In this document: piece by piece, positions 39,461 to 48,479 of the stretch | How the letters are laid out: every line of letters begins with the position of its first letter | How positions within the stretch are numbered: position 1 is the stretch's first letter | Assembly (NCBI GenBank): GCA_001788955.1 | Contig: MFXT01000026.1 | Coordinates: 3,760 to 67,759, forward strand | DNA from: Candidatus Peribacteria bacterium RIFCSPHIGHO2_02_FULL_49_16 | GTDB lineage: Bacteria; Patescibacteriota; Gracilibacteria; Peribacterales; Peribacteraceae | DNA: 64,000 nucleotides | Direction: 5' to 3' | Program-made: the position numbers and the translations under genes | Notes under the pieces: model-generated | Databases searched by the model: none | What the model saw: the letters and a program-made list of their open reading frames with translations, nothing else | What the model was told of the DNA's origin: nothing

Positions 39461-40119
39461 TCATCATCGGCATTGACGAAGCCGGTCGCGGGGCACTGGC
39501 CGGACCCGTCGTCGCAGCTGCATGCTGCTTACAGCTTTCTGGCTTGTCCGCCCCCGGCTCGAAATCACCACTGATTCGCGATTCCAAAAAACTACATGTG
39601 AAACAGCGCGAGGAGGCCTATACGTGGATCACCAAAAACTGTCCGTATGGCATCGGTATCGTCGACGCCGAAGAAATCGATGCCATTCGCATTCTTTCCG
39701 CCACCGAAAAAGCCATGAATCTCGCCGTAGAACAGCTCATTCGTTCCCTATCCCCTCTCCCATCTCATCTCTATCTTCTCATCGACGGCCGCGACAAATT
39801 CTGGTTCGATTATTCGCACAGTTCCATCATTGATGGCGACGCCAAAGAGCCTTGTATTTCTGCCGCATCAATCATTGCCAAAGTGAAACGAGATCATCTG
39901 ATGTGCGAATACGATCGAAAATATCCCTCGTACCAATTTGCTCAACATAAGGGGTATGGAACCGCAAAACATCTTGCCTGTATTGAAAAGCACGGCATCA
40001 GCTCTCTGCATCGCAAGACCTTTTGCCACGTGCAATCCACCAGAGAATACTCCCTCCCAAAAAGAGAAAAAGTGTCAGCACCTGCCCCCGAGTCAAAAAA
40101 ACAGAACCAAAAGAAATAA
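39457..40119 (+). CDS. rnhB: Ribonuclease HII
   Basis: IIIGIDEAGRGALAGPVVAAA; ATGA overlap with murE. Confidence 0.93.
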   Translation: MIIIGIDEAGRGALAGPVVAAACCLQLSGLSAPGSKSPLIRDSKKLHVKQREEAYTWITKNCPYGIGIVDAEEIDAIRILSATEKAMNLAVEQLIRSLSPLPSHLYLLIDGRDKFWFDYSHSSIIDGDAKEPCISAASIIAKVKRDHLMCEYDRKYPSYQFAQHKGYGTAKHLACIEKHGISSLHRKTFCHVQSTREYSLPKREKVSAPAPESKKQNQKK

Positions 40120-40789
40120 CCGAATGCGATGGCTCGCGAACAAACTCGATGAAAAAACGGGATATGCTATAGAGAATCAGAAACAAAACCGTTGTCATAC
40201 CGGACTTTTCTGTCTTTCGAAGATGCATATAACAAAGTCCTGCAATCAGAATATTTGCCAGAGAAGAATAGATCGGCGTCGGATGACGGAGTCCCTCCAC
40301 GCCGGGAATGACAATCCCCCACGGAAAAAGAGTCTCCCGTCCATAAAGCTCTTGATTGATCAGATTTCCGATGCGACCAAGTCCGAGACCCAATGCTGCC
40401 GGAATTACGGCAATATCGGCGAGGGCGAGGAGAGGATATTTGCGACGAACTGCAAAAAGAATAATCGCAGTCCCTACGCCAATAAACCCGCCATGAGAAG
40501 ACATTCCCCCCTTCCACACAGCAAATATTTCCAAAGGGAATGCACCGTAATATGCCGGTTCATAGAAAAGGACAAATCCCAATCGTCCGCCAACGATGAC
40601 GCCGATCACGATCCAAAAAAACAGATCATTCCATTCATCTTTTTGGAGAGAAAGTTCGCGGTAGTGCTGTAATCTCGGAAGCACGATCGTCATCAATACA
40701 AAACCAATAAGATAGAGAAGGCCATACCAATGCACAGAAAACCCAAATATCTCGATTGCGACGATTCTGGAAGGAAACAATGTGATCAT
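39998..40789 (-). CDS. lgt: Prolipoprotein diacylglyceryl transferase
   Basis: WKGGMSSHGGFIGV, GLGLGRIGNLINQELYGRET, FVREP. Confidence 0.92.
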   Translation of the reverse strand: MITLFPSRIVAIEIFGFSVHWYGLLYLIGFVLMTIVLPRLQHYRELSLQKDEWNDLFFWIVIGVIVGGRLGFVLFYEPAYYGAFPLEIFAVWKGGMSSHGGFIGVGTAIILFAVRRKYPLLALADIAVIPAALGLGLGRIGNLINQELYGRETLFPWGIVIPGVEGLRHPTPIYSSLANILIAGLCYMHLRKTEKSGMTTVLFLILYSISRFFIEFVREPSHSVISFGSVFLTRGQVLTLFLFLGGSILWWIARGKRSCDAES

Positions 40790-42195
40790 AATGAAAGAGA
40801 AGAACAGAGAGACCGAAAGAGACGAGCCTCTTCCGTAGGTGCAAAACAGGGATCTTGCAAGAATTGATCCGCGCTCTCACCATAAAATTCATGGAAGAAC
40901 GGAGTGTCAATCAGATACACCGGACCATCGAGTGTCTGAAGAAGCTGACGACGTTCTTCATGATTACCATAAACAAATGTCCGCCACATCTCAACCGTCC
41001 ATGGGAAATCAAAAAGACCCGGGGCACCGACCTGGTGATCTGGAAAGAGTCCACGCACCCATGGCGCATAGCGATTCTCAATGGCAAGAACAAAGGCATC
41101 ATCCGGCAAGACCGATGCGATATGCGCGATAGTCGCAAGCGTATCCGCATCATGCATGGGACTGCGCAGTCGCATCCCCTCAATTGAGAAAAATCCCTGT
41201 ACCAAAAGGAACAGAACACAACCGAAGCGGATCACGGGATAGCGCCATCGGATACACGCCTCACGAATGGCAAGAGCGACAAAAGGGAGAAGAAAGAAAT
41301 CAAACTGAAGAAAAAAACGTCGATAAAAAACAAGTCTGAAGATAATGAAGACGGCAGACCAGAAAACGGCAAATTGCCAAAGACTTCCCCACTCCCGACG
41401 AAAGCTGATGATCCATCCGGCAATACCGAATCCGAGGAGTATTCCCATAAGACGCAGATAAAAAATAGATTCCGGAAAAGAACCACCCGGCGCCGCATCG
41501 CCCCGAAGTGTCAGAACGCCGTATAGGGGAGACCAAATCGCACGATCCCACAGGGGAATATAGAAAAGGAGTCCAATAAGAGGAATCAGTAGAAGAAGAA
41601 CAGTCATACGACGCAAGACGGGATCGCGCCAAGATCGTGGAAGCTGAAACAGCCACCAGGATGCAACGCTCAAACCGAAGAGCAAGCCAGTCTGATGATG
41701 CGTAATGATCGTGAGTATGCCAAAAAAGAAAAAAAACATGGATTGTCTCTCAAGAAAGTGGAATGCGAAAATCATGAAGAAAAGAGCCAGCTCCGTCTTC
41801 CAATACATCAGAACAAATCCATCATAATACGCCTGTGAAATCAGTGCTGCAAAAAGCACGAGCAGTCCGATGATCTTCCCTTCGCGCTGTGCCATCACCC
41901 ATGCCAGCACCCCTGCAAGAGCCACTGGCATCACATGCCAGATCCATCCGATCAACCAATCGACCGGAAGGCCGAGTTTGAGAAAGATCGTCGAGAAGAG
42001 GAAGAGGCCGACAGGATGTTCGCGGGCCCAGGGAGCGAGATCCGGCCATACAAATGGAGGAAACGCTTCGCTATAGCTCAAAAACAGATAGCGATATAAA
42101 CCGGCGTCGTAGCCCATCGGAACGTCGAAAAGAAAAAACGGCAGCAGAAATTTTCCAAGAAGTGCCAAAAGCAAAACAGAAAGTACGATCGTCAT
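40786..42195 (-). CDS. Polytopic membrane protein, GT-C glycosyltransferase-like
   Basis: Many TM helices, N-terminal YDAGLYRYLF, C-terminal soluble domain. Confidence 0.55.
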   Translation of the reverse strand: MTIVLSVLLLALLGKFLLPFFLFDVPMGYDAGLYRYLFLSYSEAFPPFVWPDLAPWAREHPVGLFLFSTIFLKLGLPVDWLIGWIWHVMPVALAGVLAWVMAQREGKIIGLLVLFAALISQAYYDGFVLMYWKTELALFFMIFAFHFLERQSMFFFFFGILTIITHHQTGLLFGLSVASWWLFQLPRSWRDPVLRRMTVLLLLIPLIGLLFYIPLWDRAIWSPLYGVLTLRGDAAPGGSFPESIFYLRLMGILLGFGIAGWIISFRREWGSLWQFAVFWSAVFIIFRLVFYRRFFLQFDFFLLPFVALAIREACIRWRYPVIRFGCVLFLLVQGFFSIEGMRLRSPMHDADTLATIAHIASVLPDDAFVLAIENRYAPWVRGLFPDHQVGAPGLFDFPWTVEMWRTFVYGNHEERRQLLQTLDGPVYLIDTPFFHEFYGESADQFLQDPCFAPTEEARLFRSLCSSLSL

Positions 42196-42225
42196 GCTCC
42201 ATTATGATATCCCATATCCACAATA

Positions 42226-43251
42226 TCAGGGTACAGCATGTAATGAAGCGGCAGAACAAAGAATCTCCGCATGTGCCTCATTATCGGCAACGAGAACACG
42301 CGCACCGCATGAGAGCATTTGAAATGTTTTCCCTGCAATGACCCTCCGCGCTTTCGCCCGATCAGAGAAATGCCCGCCAATACAAAGATCGACATTCCGA
42401 ATCTCTTCCGGAAGTGCGTCATAAGGCACCCACGAAAGAAATTCGGCATTCTGTAACTGGAAAAGTTCCTTGTGTTTCCCATATCGTTCCCGAACCGGAC
42501 CGATAAATCGAAAACGGATATCACGGCGGCCATTGAGAGACTTTACCCATCGAAGAATATTCTCCACTCCTTGCAGAGGAAGACAGTTCCCGTACCACAA
42601 TACCTTTCGCACCTCATCACTCTCCCATGTACGACATCCAGAAAACAGAGCACGATTACAATCCACATAAAGAGGAAAGACATTGCGACAATGAAACTCC
42701 TTCTCAAAATATCGCCGGTGTGTTTGTGTATCCACAAGAACGACGTCGGAAAGATCCGAGAGCCAACGATCGTACCAATGAAAAAATCTCCCCATGGTTG
42801 AGTGCGGCGCGACGATCTGACGATCACAGCACAGCGTATCGAACACCGAAACGAACGCATCAAAGATAATGCGTTTCTCTTTCCCAAGAGTCGCGCGAAC
42901 GAACGGGAGAATATGGTGCCCCCGAAACCCGACAACAAAACAGCGAAATTCTCTGCGAAGACGAAAGAGATCCCCTATACATCGAACAGTGGCCCCACTG
43001 TAGAAAAAATATTCTACTGGCACACTGTTACGCGCAAAAAGATCACGCAATGCTTCTGTTCGCGTATACGTCGGATCATATGTAGAGATAAAGGCGATAC
43101 GTTCGCCTTCGTGCCAGCCAATTCTTTTTAGAATATCTTTGAGTGTCGCATCGTTATATTCCCTATAGGGAAAAACGATGTCTTTCTTAGAAATAACTTT
43201 CACCGGTCCGAGGAACGTCTGTGCAGAAGCTATTACATCAAATAGATTCAT
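42226..43251 (-). CDS. Glycosyltransferase (GT4/GT1-like)
   Basis: VLWYGNCLPLQGVENILRWVKSL, GHFSDRAKARRVIAGKTFQMLSCGARVLV. Confidence 0.7.
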   Translation of the reverse strand: MNLFDVIASAQTFLGPVKVISKKDIVFPYREYNDATLKDILKRIGWHEGERIAFISTYDPTYTRTEALRDLFARNSVPVEYFFYSGATVRCIGDLFRLRREFRCFVVGFRGHHILPFVRATLGKEKRIIFDAFVSVFDTLCCDRQIVAPHSTMGRFFHWYDRWLSDLSDVVLVDTQTHRRYFEKEFHCRNVFPLYVDCNRALFSGCRTWESDEVRKVLWYGNCLPLQGVENILRWVKSLNGRRDIRFRFIGPVRERYGKHKELFQLQNAEFLSWVPYDALPEEIRNVDLCIGGHFSDRAKARRVIAGKTFQMLSCGARVLVADNEAHAEILCSAASLHAVP

Positions 43252-44342
43252 CGCGCATTGGAAAAACAGAACCATCATCCTATCACCTATACCCTATCAC
43301 CTATACCCTATCACCTATCTATATCCTCGGAATCGAAACATCGTGCGATGAGACAACGGCAGCTATTGTCGAAAACGGTACAAAAGTGCTCTGCAATGTT
43401 ATTGCAAGCTCCCGTAAAGACTTTGCCGACTCCGGAGGAGTGATCCCGGAACTTGCCGCACGCAAGCAAGTGCAATGCATGATTCCAGTTTTGGAAAAAG
43501 CACTCTTTGAAACAGGAATGCATTCGGACAATCTTGATGCAATTGCAGTCACCAAAGGACCCGGACTTCTTGGTTCTCTCTTGGTCGGAGTAACGGCTGC
43601 ACGAGTTCTTTCCGCCGTCTGGAAAAAACCGCTCATCGGCATTCACCACCATCTCGGTCACTTGAGTTCCATCTGGCTCGCTTCTACAACCTCTCCCCCT
43701 TGCTTCCCCTGCATCACTCTCTCTGTCTCCGGCGGCCACACAGAGCTCTGGTACAGAGAATCACATACGAAAAATACCCTTCTTGGCCGCACACGGGATG
43801 ATGCCGCAGGCGAAGCATTTGATAAAGGAGCGGCTCTCCTTGGACTCCCCTACCCTGGCGGACCGGCAATTGCCGACATTGCAGAGCACGGCGATCCTTT
43901 TGCTTACGCATTCCCTCTTCCTCTTAAAAACGAAGACACATTGGATTTCAGTTTTTCAGGACTCAAAACATCCCTCAAATACCTTTTACGCGAATTACAA
44001 CACAATGAGAAACTCCTAACAAGAAATACACAAAAAAATCTTGCGTCATCCTATCAACACGCCATCTGCATGCATCTTCTTGATAAACTCCACAAAGCCG
44101 TCAAAAAACATCCGACAATAAAAGAAATCCATATCGTCGGCGGCGTCTCTGCCAACCAGTACCTCCGTCAATTATCAATTTCCAATTCTCAATTCTTCAT
44201 TCGCTGGCCACAAGCCAGCTCTTACTGCACCGACAATGCGGCTATGATCGCCGCCGCCGCTTTCTTTCTCACACAAGAAAACAAAGAAGAAGTCTATGAA
44301 AATTTCATCACAGAAGCATGTCCGGCTCCTTTAGAAGGGTAA
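43221..44342 (+). CDS. tsaD: tRNA N6-adenosine threonylcarbamoyltransferase (start ambiguous)
   Basis: YILGIETSCDETTAAIV, GIHHHLGHLSSIW, VGGVSANQYLRQ; no ATG near the conserved N-terminus. Confidence 0.92.
   Translation: MQKLLHQIDSSRIGKTEPSSYHLYPITYTLSPIYILGIETSCDETTAAIVENGTKVLCNVIASSRKDFADSGGVIPELAARKQVQCMIPVLEKALFETGMHSDNLDAIAVTKGPGLLGSLLVGVTAARVLSAVWKKPLIGIHHHLGHLSSIWLASTTSPPCFPCITLSVSGGHTELWYRESHTKNTLLGRTRDDAAGEAFDKGAALLGLPYPGGPAIADIAEHGDPFAYAFPLPLKNEDTLDFSFSGLKTSLKYLLRELQHNEKLLTRNTQKNLASSYQHAICMHLLDKLHKAVKKHPTIKEIHIVGGVSANQYLRQLSISNSQFFIRWPQASSYCTDNAAMIAAAAFFLTQENKEEVYENFITEACPAPLEG
43279..43322. repeat. 7-bp repeat tract at the 5' end of tsaD
   Basis: CCTATCA CCTATAC CCTATCA CCTATAC CCTATCA CCTATCT. 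Confidence 0.85.
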
Positions 44343-44362
44343 AAAGAGGTACACTTCTCTCC

Positions 44363-44914
44363 ATGCAAGTCACACTGACATGGGATCTGCTTATCATCAT
44401 CTTTTTTGCAGTCGTCATGACCTACAGTTTTATCATTGGACGAAATGAATCCATCAAAGTGATTGCAGCAAGTTATATTGCGACCATTACAGCACATGGT
44501 ATTGGTGGCTATATCGAACAAATGTCACAGCAATCACACATTGTTCTCACAACTCTCGGTTTCGACATCGATACCACCGTCATTCTTGGGACAAAGCTCC
44601 TCATTTTTGTGGCTACAATCGTCATTGTCGCCGTGCAGGGAGGGCTGGAAGCAGATTATGAAGATGGAAACACCAGCGACACGTTTATTGCCGGCATCTT
44701 GGGATTTGCCACAGCAGCATTACTGCTTATTAATCTCTTCACGATTCTCGGCCAGCTTCCTCTCCTCGATCCGCGTATCGCCACCATTCCTCCTCTCCTT
44801 CCCGTTGCAAAACAAAGCCTGCTTGCGGCAACCATGATTTCATACCAACATTTTTGGTTCACGCTGCCCGCACTTTTGCTCATTGTCACAAGCTTTATCG
44901 GACGAAAAGAATAA
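44363..44914 (+). CDS. Hypothetical membrane protein
   Basis: Multiple hydrophobic segments; TACACT 7 nt upstream of ATG. Confidence 0.65.
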   Translation: MQVTLTWDLLIIIFFAVVMTYSFIIGRNESIKVIAASYIATITAHGIGGYIEQMSQQSHIVLTTLGFDIDTTVILGTKLLIFVATIVIVAVQGGLEADYEDGNTSDTFIAGILGFATAALLLINLFTILGQLPLLDPRIATIPPLLPVAKQSLLAATMISYQHFWFTLPALLLIVTSFIGRKE

Positions 44915-45012
44915 ATACATCTGTATGAAGAGCTGTTTTGTCAACAAAATATCCCTTCCAAAATTACCCAAAAATCTGTACAAGATGCTTAACACTTCTT
45001 TCTTTTGAACCT

Positions 45013-45357
45013 ATGAAGCATTTCATTCGCAAGTTCACCATCTTCGCAACTCTTGCCGCAAGCAACCTCGCCATAGCCACCGCCTCTGCTCAAGGATTCG
45101 GAGGCCCCATTCCGCCAGCTCTTCCCGGTTCGCCGGATCTTCGGGCAACAGTGACAAGTATTCTCAGTCAGGTGCTGAATTTTCTGGCGCTTCTTGCCGC
45201 AGTCGTCATCGTTATTGCCGGCATCCGTCTCATTATTTCTCAAGGAGAGGAGGAACAGAAAGAAAAAGCAAAAAAGACCATTACTTATGCAATCATCGGT
45301 CTCCTCGTCATTCTCTTTGCAAAAGCCATCGTGCTCTTTATAACGTCACTAGGGTGA
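45013..45357 (+). CDS. VirB2/TrbC-like pilin
   Basis: Signal peptide plus two TM helices; AGIRLIISQGEEEQKEKAKKTITYAIIGLLVILFAKAIVLFI. Confidence 0.75.
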   Translation: MKHFIRKFTIFATLAASNLAIATASAQGFGGPIPPALPGSPDLRATVTSILSQVLNFLALLAAVVIVIAGIRLIISQGEEEQKEKAKKTITYAIIGLLVILFAKAIVLFITSLG

Positions 45358-45358
45358 A

Positions 45359-45379
45359 CCTCGTGCCGGGGGCTTTTTT
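45359..45379 (+). terminator. Rho-independent terminator after pilin-like gene
   Basis: CCTCG-TGC-CGGGG-GC-TTTTTT. Confidence 0.6.
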
Positions 45380-45908
45380 AAGCAGGTTCGATTTGTGATG
45401 CCGGAAGGACAACCTCTTTTGTTACGGAAAGAGATTTTTCTTCCGTATACTTGCGAACAACAATGGACTGTTGTGTGATGATCGTCACTGCATTCATAGG
45501 AATCGGCGTTCCCCACCAGAGGAATCTGCGCGGGAATAACCATTGCACCAAAAAGAATTGCGTATGAAATTGCACATCACGACACACACCGAGCATTCGG
45601 CCTTCTTCTGTGACAATCGGCTGGCCGAGCACATGCCGTCCTTCGTCGAAAAGCATTTGCAAACGGATAATATCTCGCAGAGGCCCAAGCGCTTCGCCAT
45701 CACGCACCCACACGTATTTTCCCCATCGCACAATATGCGAAGTGGGAAGAAAAATATCAGGTGAAAACCATCCACCTGTTGTGATAAAAAATCCTTCGAT
45801 TTTCCCGGTATCCGGATGGATAAGGGGTTCTTCCACTGTTCCCAAAACTTCGGATGAATGTTCATCGAGTACGGGAATGCTCTTTTGCATCGTGAATCGC
45901 ACTTGCAT
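45378..45908 (-). CDS. PRC-barrel-like domain protein
   Basis: VLGTVEEPLIHPDTGKIEGFFI and a second similar half. Confidence 0.65.
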   Translation of the reverse strand: MQVRFTMQKSIPVLDEHSSEVLGTVEEPLIHPDTGKIEGFFITTGGWFSPDIFLPTSHIVRWGKYVWVRDGEALGPLRDIIRLQMLFDEGRHVLGQPIVTEEGRMLGVCRDVQFHTQFFLVQWLFPRRFLWWGTPIPMNAVTIITQQSIVVRKYTEEKSLSVTKEVVLPASQIEPA

Positions 45909-45924
45909 CTGATAACATCATATC
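45909..45924. promoter_or_regulatory. 16-bp divergent intergenic region with overlapping -10 elements
   Basis: + TAACAT 45913-45918 (6 nt to ATG 45925); - TATGAT 45922-45917 (8 nt to ATG 45908). Confidence 0.55.
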
Positions 45925-46875
45925 ATGCATCTGTTTTCTGGATCTTCTCACCCAAAACTTGCACAGCATATCGCAGATGAACTTGGTATTTCTTTGGGGA
46001 ATATGCAGCGTAAACGCTTCAGTTGTGGCGAGCATTACGTAAAGTACGACGAATCAGTGCGCGGAAAAGACGTCTATCTCTTCCAAACGGCAACGACATC
46101 TCCGAATGATGATCTCATTGAACTCTGCCTGATGTGCCAGGCGGCAAAATTAAGCTTCGCGCAAAAAGTGCACGTGATTCTCCCCCACTTCCCCTATGCC
46201 AGACAGGATCGTGTGACCGAACCGCGCGAACCCATTTCGGCCAAACTCATCGCACACCTTCTTGAAACGGCAGGCGCGGATCATATGATTCTTCTCGATA
46301 TTCATTCCGATCAAATTCAGGGATTTTTCTCGATTCCCACAGACGTGCTCTACGCACGACCGATTTTTACGGAATACCTGCTCGCAAAAAATCTCACAGA
46401 ATGCGTCATCGTGGCGCCGGACGTCGGCGGCGCAAAGCGTGCAAAGAAATTTGCCGAGACATTGGATGCCGATATCGCCATTCTCCATAAGAGCCGACCG
46501 GAACATCATATAAGTGAAATTCACAACATCATCGGATCCGTGGAAGGAAAATCCTGCATCATCTTCGATGACATGATTGATACCGCAGGAACGCTCATCG
46601 CTGCCAAAAGCGCTCTTCTCAATGCAGGAGCAAGCGACATCTACGCAATGGCCACTCACGGTATCTTCTCCGACCGCGCCATCGAACGTCTGTCGCAAGC
46701 AAACTTTAAGGAAGTCATCATCACCAACAGCATTCCCCACCCCGAAAATCTCTTCCAGAACCTCACTGTCCTCTCCATCGCTCCCCTCCTCGCCGAAGTC
46801 ATCCGCCATGTGGAAAGAGGAGAAAGTGTGACGAATATTTATTCGGACGAAATGAGATTGCCACAGCGAACATGA
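45925..46875 (+). CDS. prs: Ribose-phosphate pyrophosphokinase
   Basis: MHLFSGSSHPKLAQHIADELG, FPYARQDR, CIIFDDMIDTAGTL. Confidence 0.95.
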   Translation: MHLFSGSSHPKLAQHIADELGISLGNMQRKRFSCGEHYVKYDESVRGKDVYLFQTATTSPNDDLIELCLMCQAAKLSFAQKVHVILPHFPYARQDRVTEPREPISAKLIAHLLETAGADHMILLDIHSDQIQGFFSIPTDVLYARPIFTEYLLAKNLTECVIVAPDVGGAKRAKKFAETLDADIAILHKSRPEHHISEIHNIIGSVEGKSCIIFDDMIDTAGTLIAAKSALLNAGASDIYAMATHGIFSDRAIERLSQANFKEVIITNSIPHPENLFQNLTVLSIAPLLAEVIRHVERGESVTNIYSDEMRLPQRT

Positions 46876-46925
46876 GACCTCGACATTATCAGGCTCCCGA
46901 AATCGAACGCTAGCGCCGCCTCGTG

Positions 46926-46969
46926 GCCTGCCACGCGAAGCTCGCCGCAGCGAGCGAAGTGTGGTGGGC
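46926..46969. repeat. Hairpin repeat adjacent to tRNA-Ile
   Basis: GCCTGCCAC-GCGA-AGCTCGC-CGCA-GCGAGC-GAA-GTGTGGTGGGC. Confidence 0.65.
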
Positions 46970-47038
46970 GATTCAGGACTTGAACCTGAGACCTCGACAT
47001 TATCAGTGTCGCGCTCTAACCAGCTGAGCTAATCGCCC
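46962..47038 (-). tRNA. tRNA-Ile(GAT)
   Basis: GGGCGAT...CGACA-CTGATAA-TGTCG...ATCGCCC-A-CCA. Confidence 0.94.
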
Positions 47039-47188
47039 TACGAGTACACGAGTTTTGAAAGAATATTCTAGCGCTGATCTGGTTAGAGCGCGACACGTCG
47101 CGTTCTTTTTATGGCTCGTACCGCTATCGCGGATACTCGACCCAGCTGAGCTAATCGCCCACGAGTACATGAGTTTTGAAACAATATG
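47021..47188. repeat. Direct and inverted partial duplications of the tRNA-Ile 5' region
   Basis: CAGCTGAGCTAATCGCCC(T)ACGAGTACAyGAGTTTTGAAAsAATAT at 47021-47067 and 47143-47188; inverted CTGGTTAGAGCGCGACAC at 47079-47096. Confidence 0.85.
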
Positions 47189-47229
47189 GGCAGCACCGCT
47201 TTGAGGCAAGTCCAAGACCGATCCTTCGC

Positions 47230-48411
47230 TTATCGTTTTACCCAATCCACAAACTGCTCCCAGGAAACAGTATGAGGATATGATTTTCCATCACGGATGA
47301 TATCAGATACTTCGTGACGAGCGGCATCGTAGGTGAAATCCACCACAGAATCCCCTGCTCCAGATGCAAAGGCGATGGAATGCACTTCAAAGGAATGCGC
47401 AGCATTCGCGACGAAGCGTGTTGATGTGAGAAACATCCCTCCTGCATCACGAAGAAGTATTCGCAAACGCGTATCCAATTCCTGCGACGACAGTGTCGGA
47501 CGTGTTTCTGTTTCGACAAAAACATCATCAGACACTCTCTGTTGTACTTCCTTTCGGATTCCAATCGCATCGAGAGACGAGAGAATAACGGGCGCATGCG
47601 TATGTGCAAGTTCCTTTAGGGCAGCCGAATACCACTGTGTTCGTTCAACATATCCGCGATCGGCAAACTGCTCTAAAAACGGTAAAAGGATCGCGACGTA
47701 CTCTGTAAAAAACTCTTCTCGATTGTCTTGAGACCATATCTCCTGATCAAGACGTCTAGCCCAAACATCGATAAATAGAGCAGACGGAACAGAAGGATGC
47801 CCACTATCGGCAAACGGAAGCAGTGTTGTTTGTAAAAACTGTACTACATCAGATGCAGAAGAATCAGATATCCACACATGCGCAAGTGTCTGTGGATGAT
47901 AGGACGCAAGCAGCCACAAAATAGGATTTATACGAAGCTCCTCCAGAAGAGCAATGCGCTGTTCTATAGCTGAAAAGCGGTGAACAAAGACAGGATCAAC
48001 AGGGACCGCTTGCTCCCGGAAAAACCGAGGAGGCAGTCTCTTCAGTTTTTCCAAAAATCCCAAAGAATCTGGTGCGAATGCATCTGTATATGTCCACTGC
48101 ATCCCAGCCGGAATAAGACCCACCACCTGACCGGATTTTTCGACCACAACAGGAGTTGTGAAACCGGCGATGAAGAGTTTTTCGGAAGAAGGTTCTACAA
48201 AAAAAGACCCATCAAGACCGGAAAGCGTAAGATCTCCGACGCGTATAGATACAAACCCCTGTGCCACAATCGTCCCTTCCGGATCTTTCAAGATGCTCTT
48301 TTCCGTAAGATGTGCAGCAAAAAGTGCGTGTGTCGCATAGACCGTCATGCTTGCAAGCAAACACAGTAGAATATGAGATCGATACAAGGAGAATGGGGCA
48401 GTAGGTTCCAT
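47230..48411 (-). CDS. Hypothetical secreted/membrane-anchored protein
   Basis: N-terminal hydrophobic anchor; TTGAAA-N17-TATAAT promoter and AGGA upstream of ATG. Confidence 0.65.
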   Translation of the reverse strand: MEPTAPFSLYRSHILLCLLASMTVYATHALFAAHLTEKSILKDPEGTIVAQGFVSIRVGDLTLSGLDGSFFVEPSSEKLFIAGFTTPVVVEKSGQVVGLIPAGMQWTYTDAFAPDSLGFLEKLKRLPPRFFREQAVPVDPVFVHRFSAIEQRIALLEELRINPILWLLASYHPQTLAHVWISDSSASDVVQFLQTTLLPFADSGHPSVPSALFIDVWARRLDQEIWSQDNREEFFTEYVAILLPFLEQFADRGYVERTQWYSAALKELAHTHAPVILSSLDAIGIRKEVQQRVSDDVFVETETRPTLSSQELDTRLRILLRDAGGMFLTSTRFVANAAHSFEVHSIAFASGAGDSVVDFTYDAARHEVSDIIRDGKSYPHTVSWEQFVDWVKR

Positions 48412-48427
48412 ATTGATTTTTCCTATC

Positions 48428-48456
48428 ATTATAGCAAAAAAGTACAAAATTTTCAA
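48428..48456 (-). promoter_or_regulatory. Sigma70-like promoter for the 47230-48411 gene
   Basis: Minus strand TTGAAA (48456-48451), 17-nt spacer, TATAAT (48433-48428). Confidence 0.75.
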
Positions 48457-48479
48457 GAAATAGACCTATACTACAGTTC

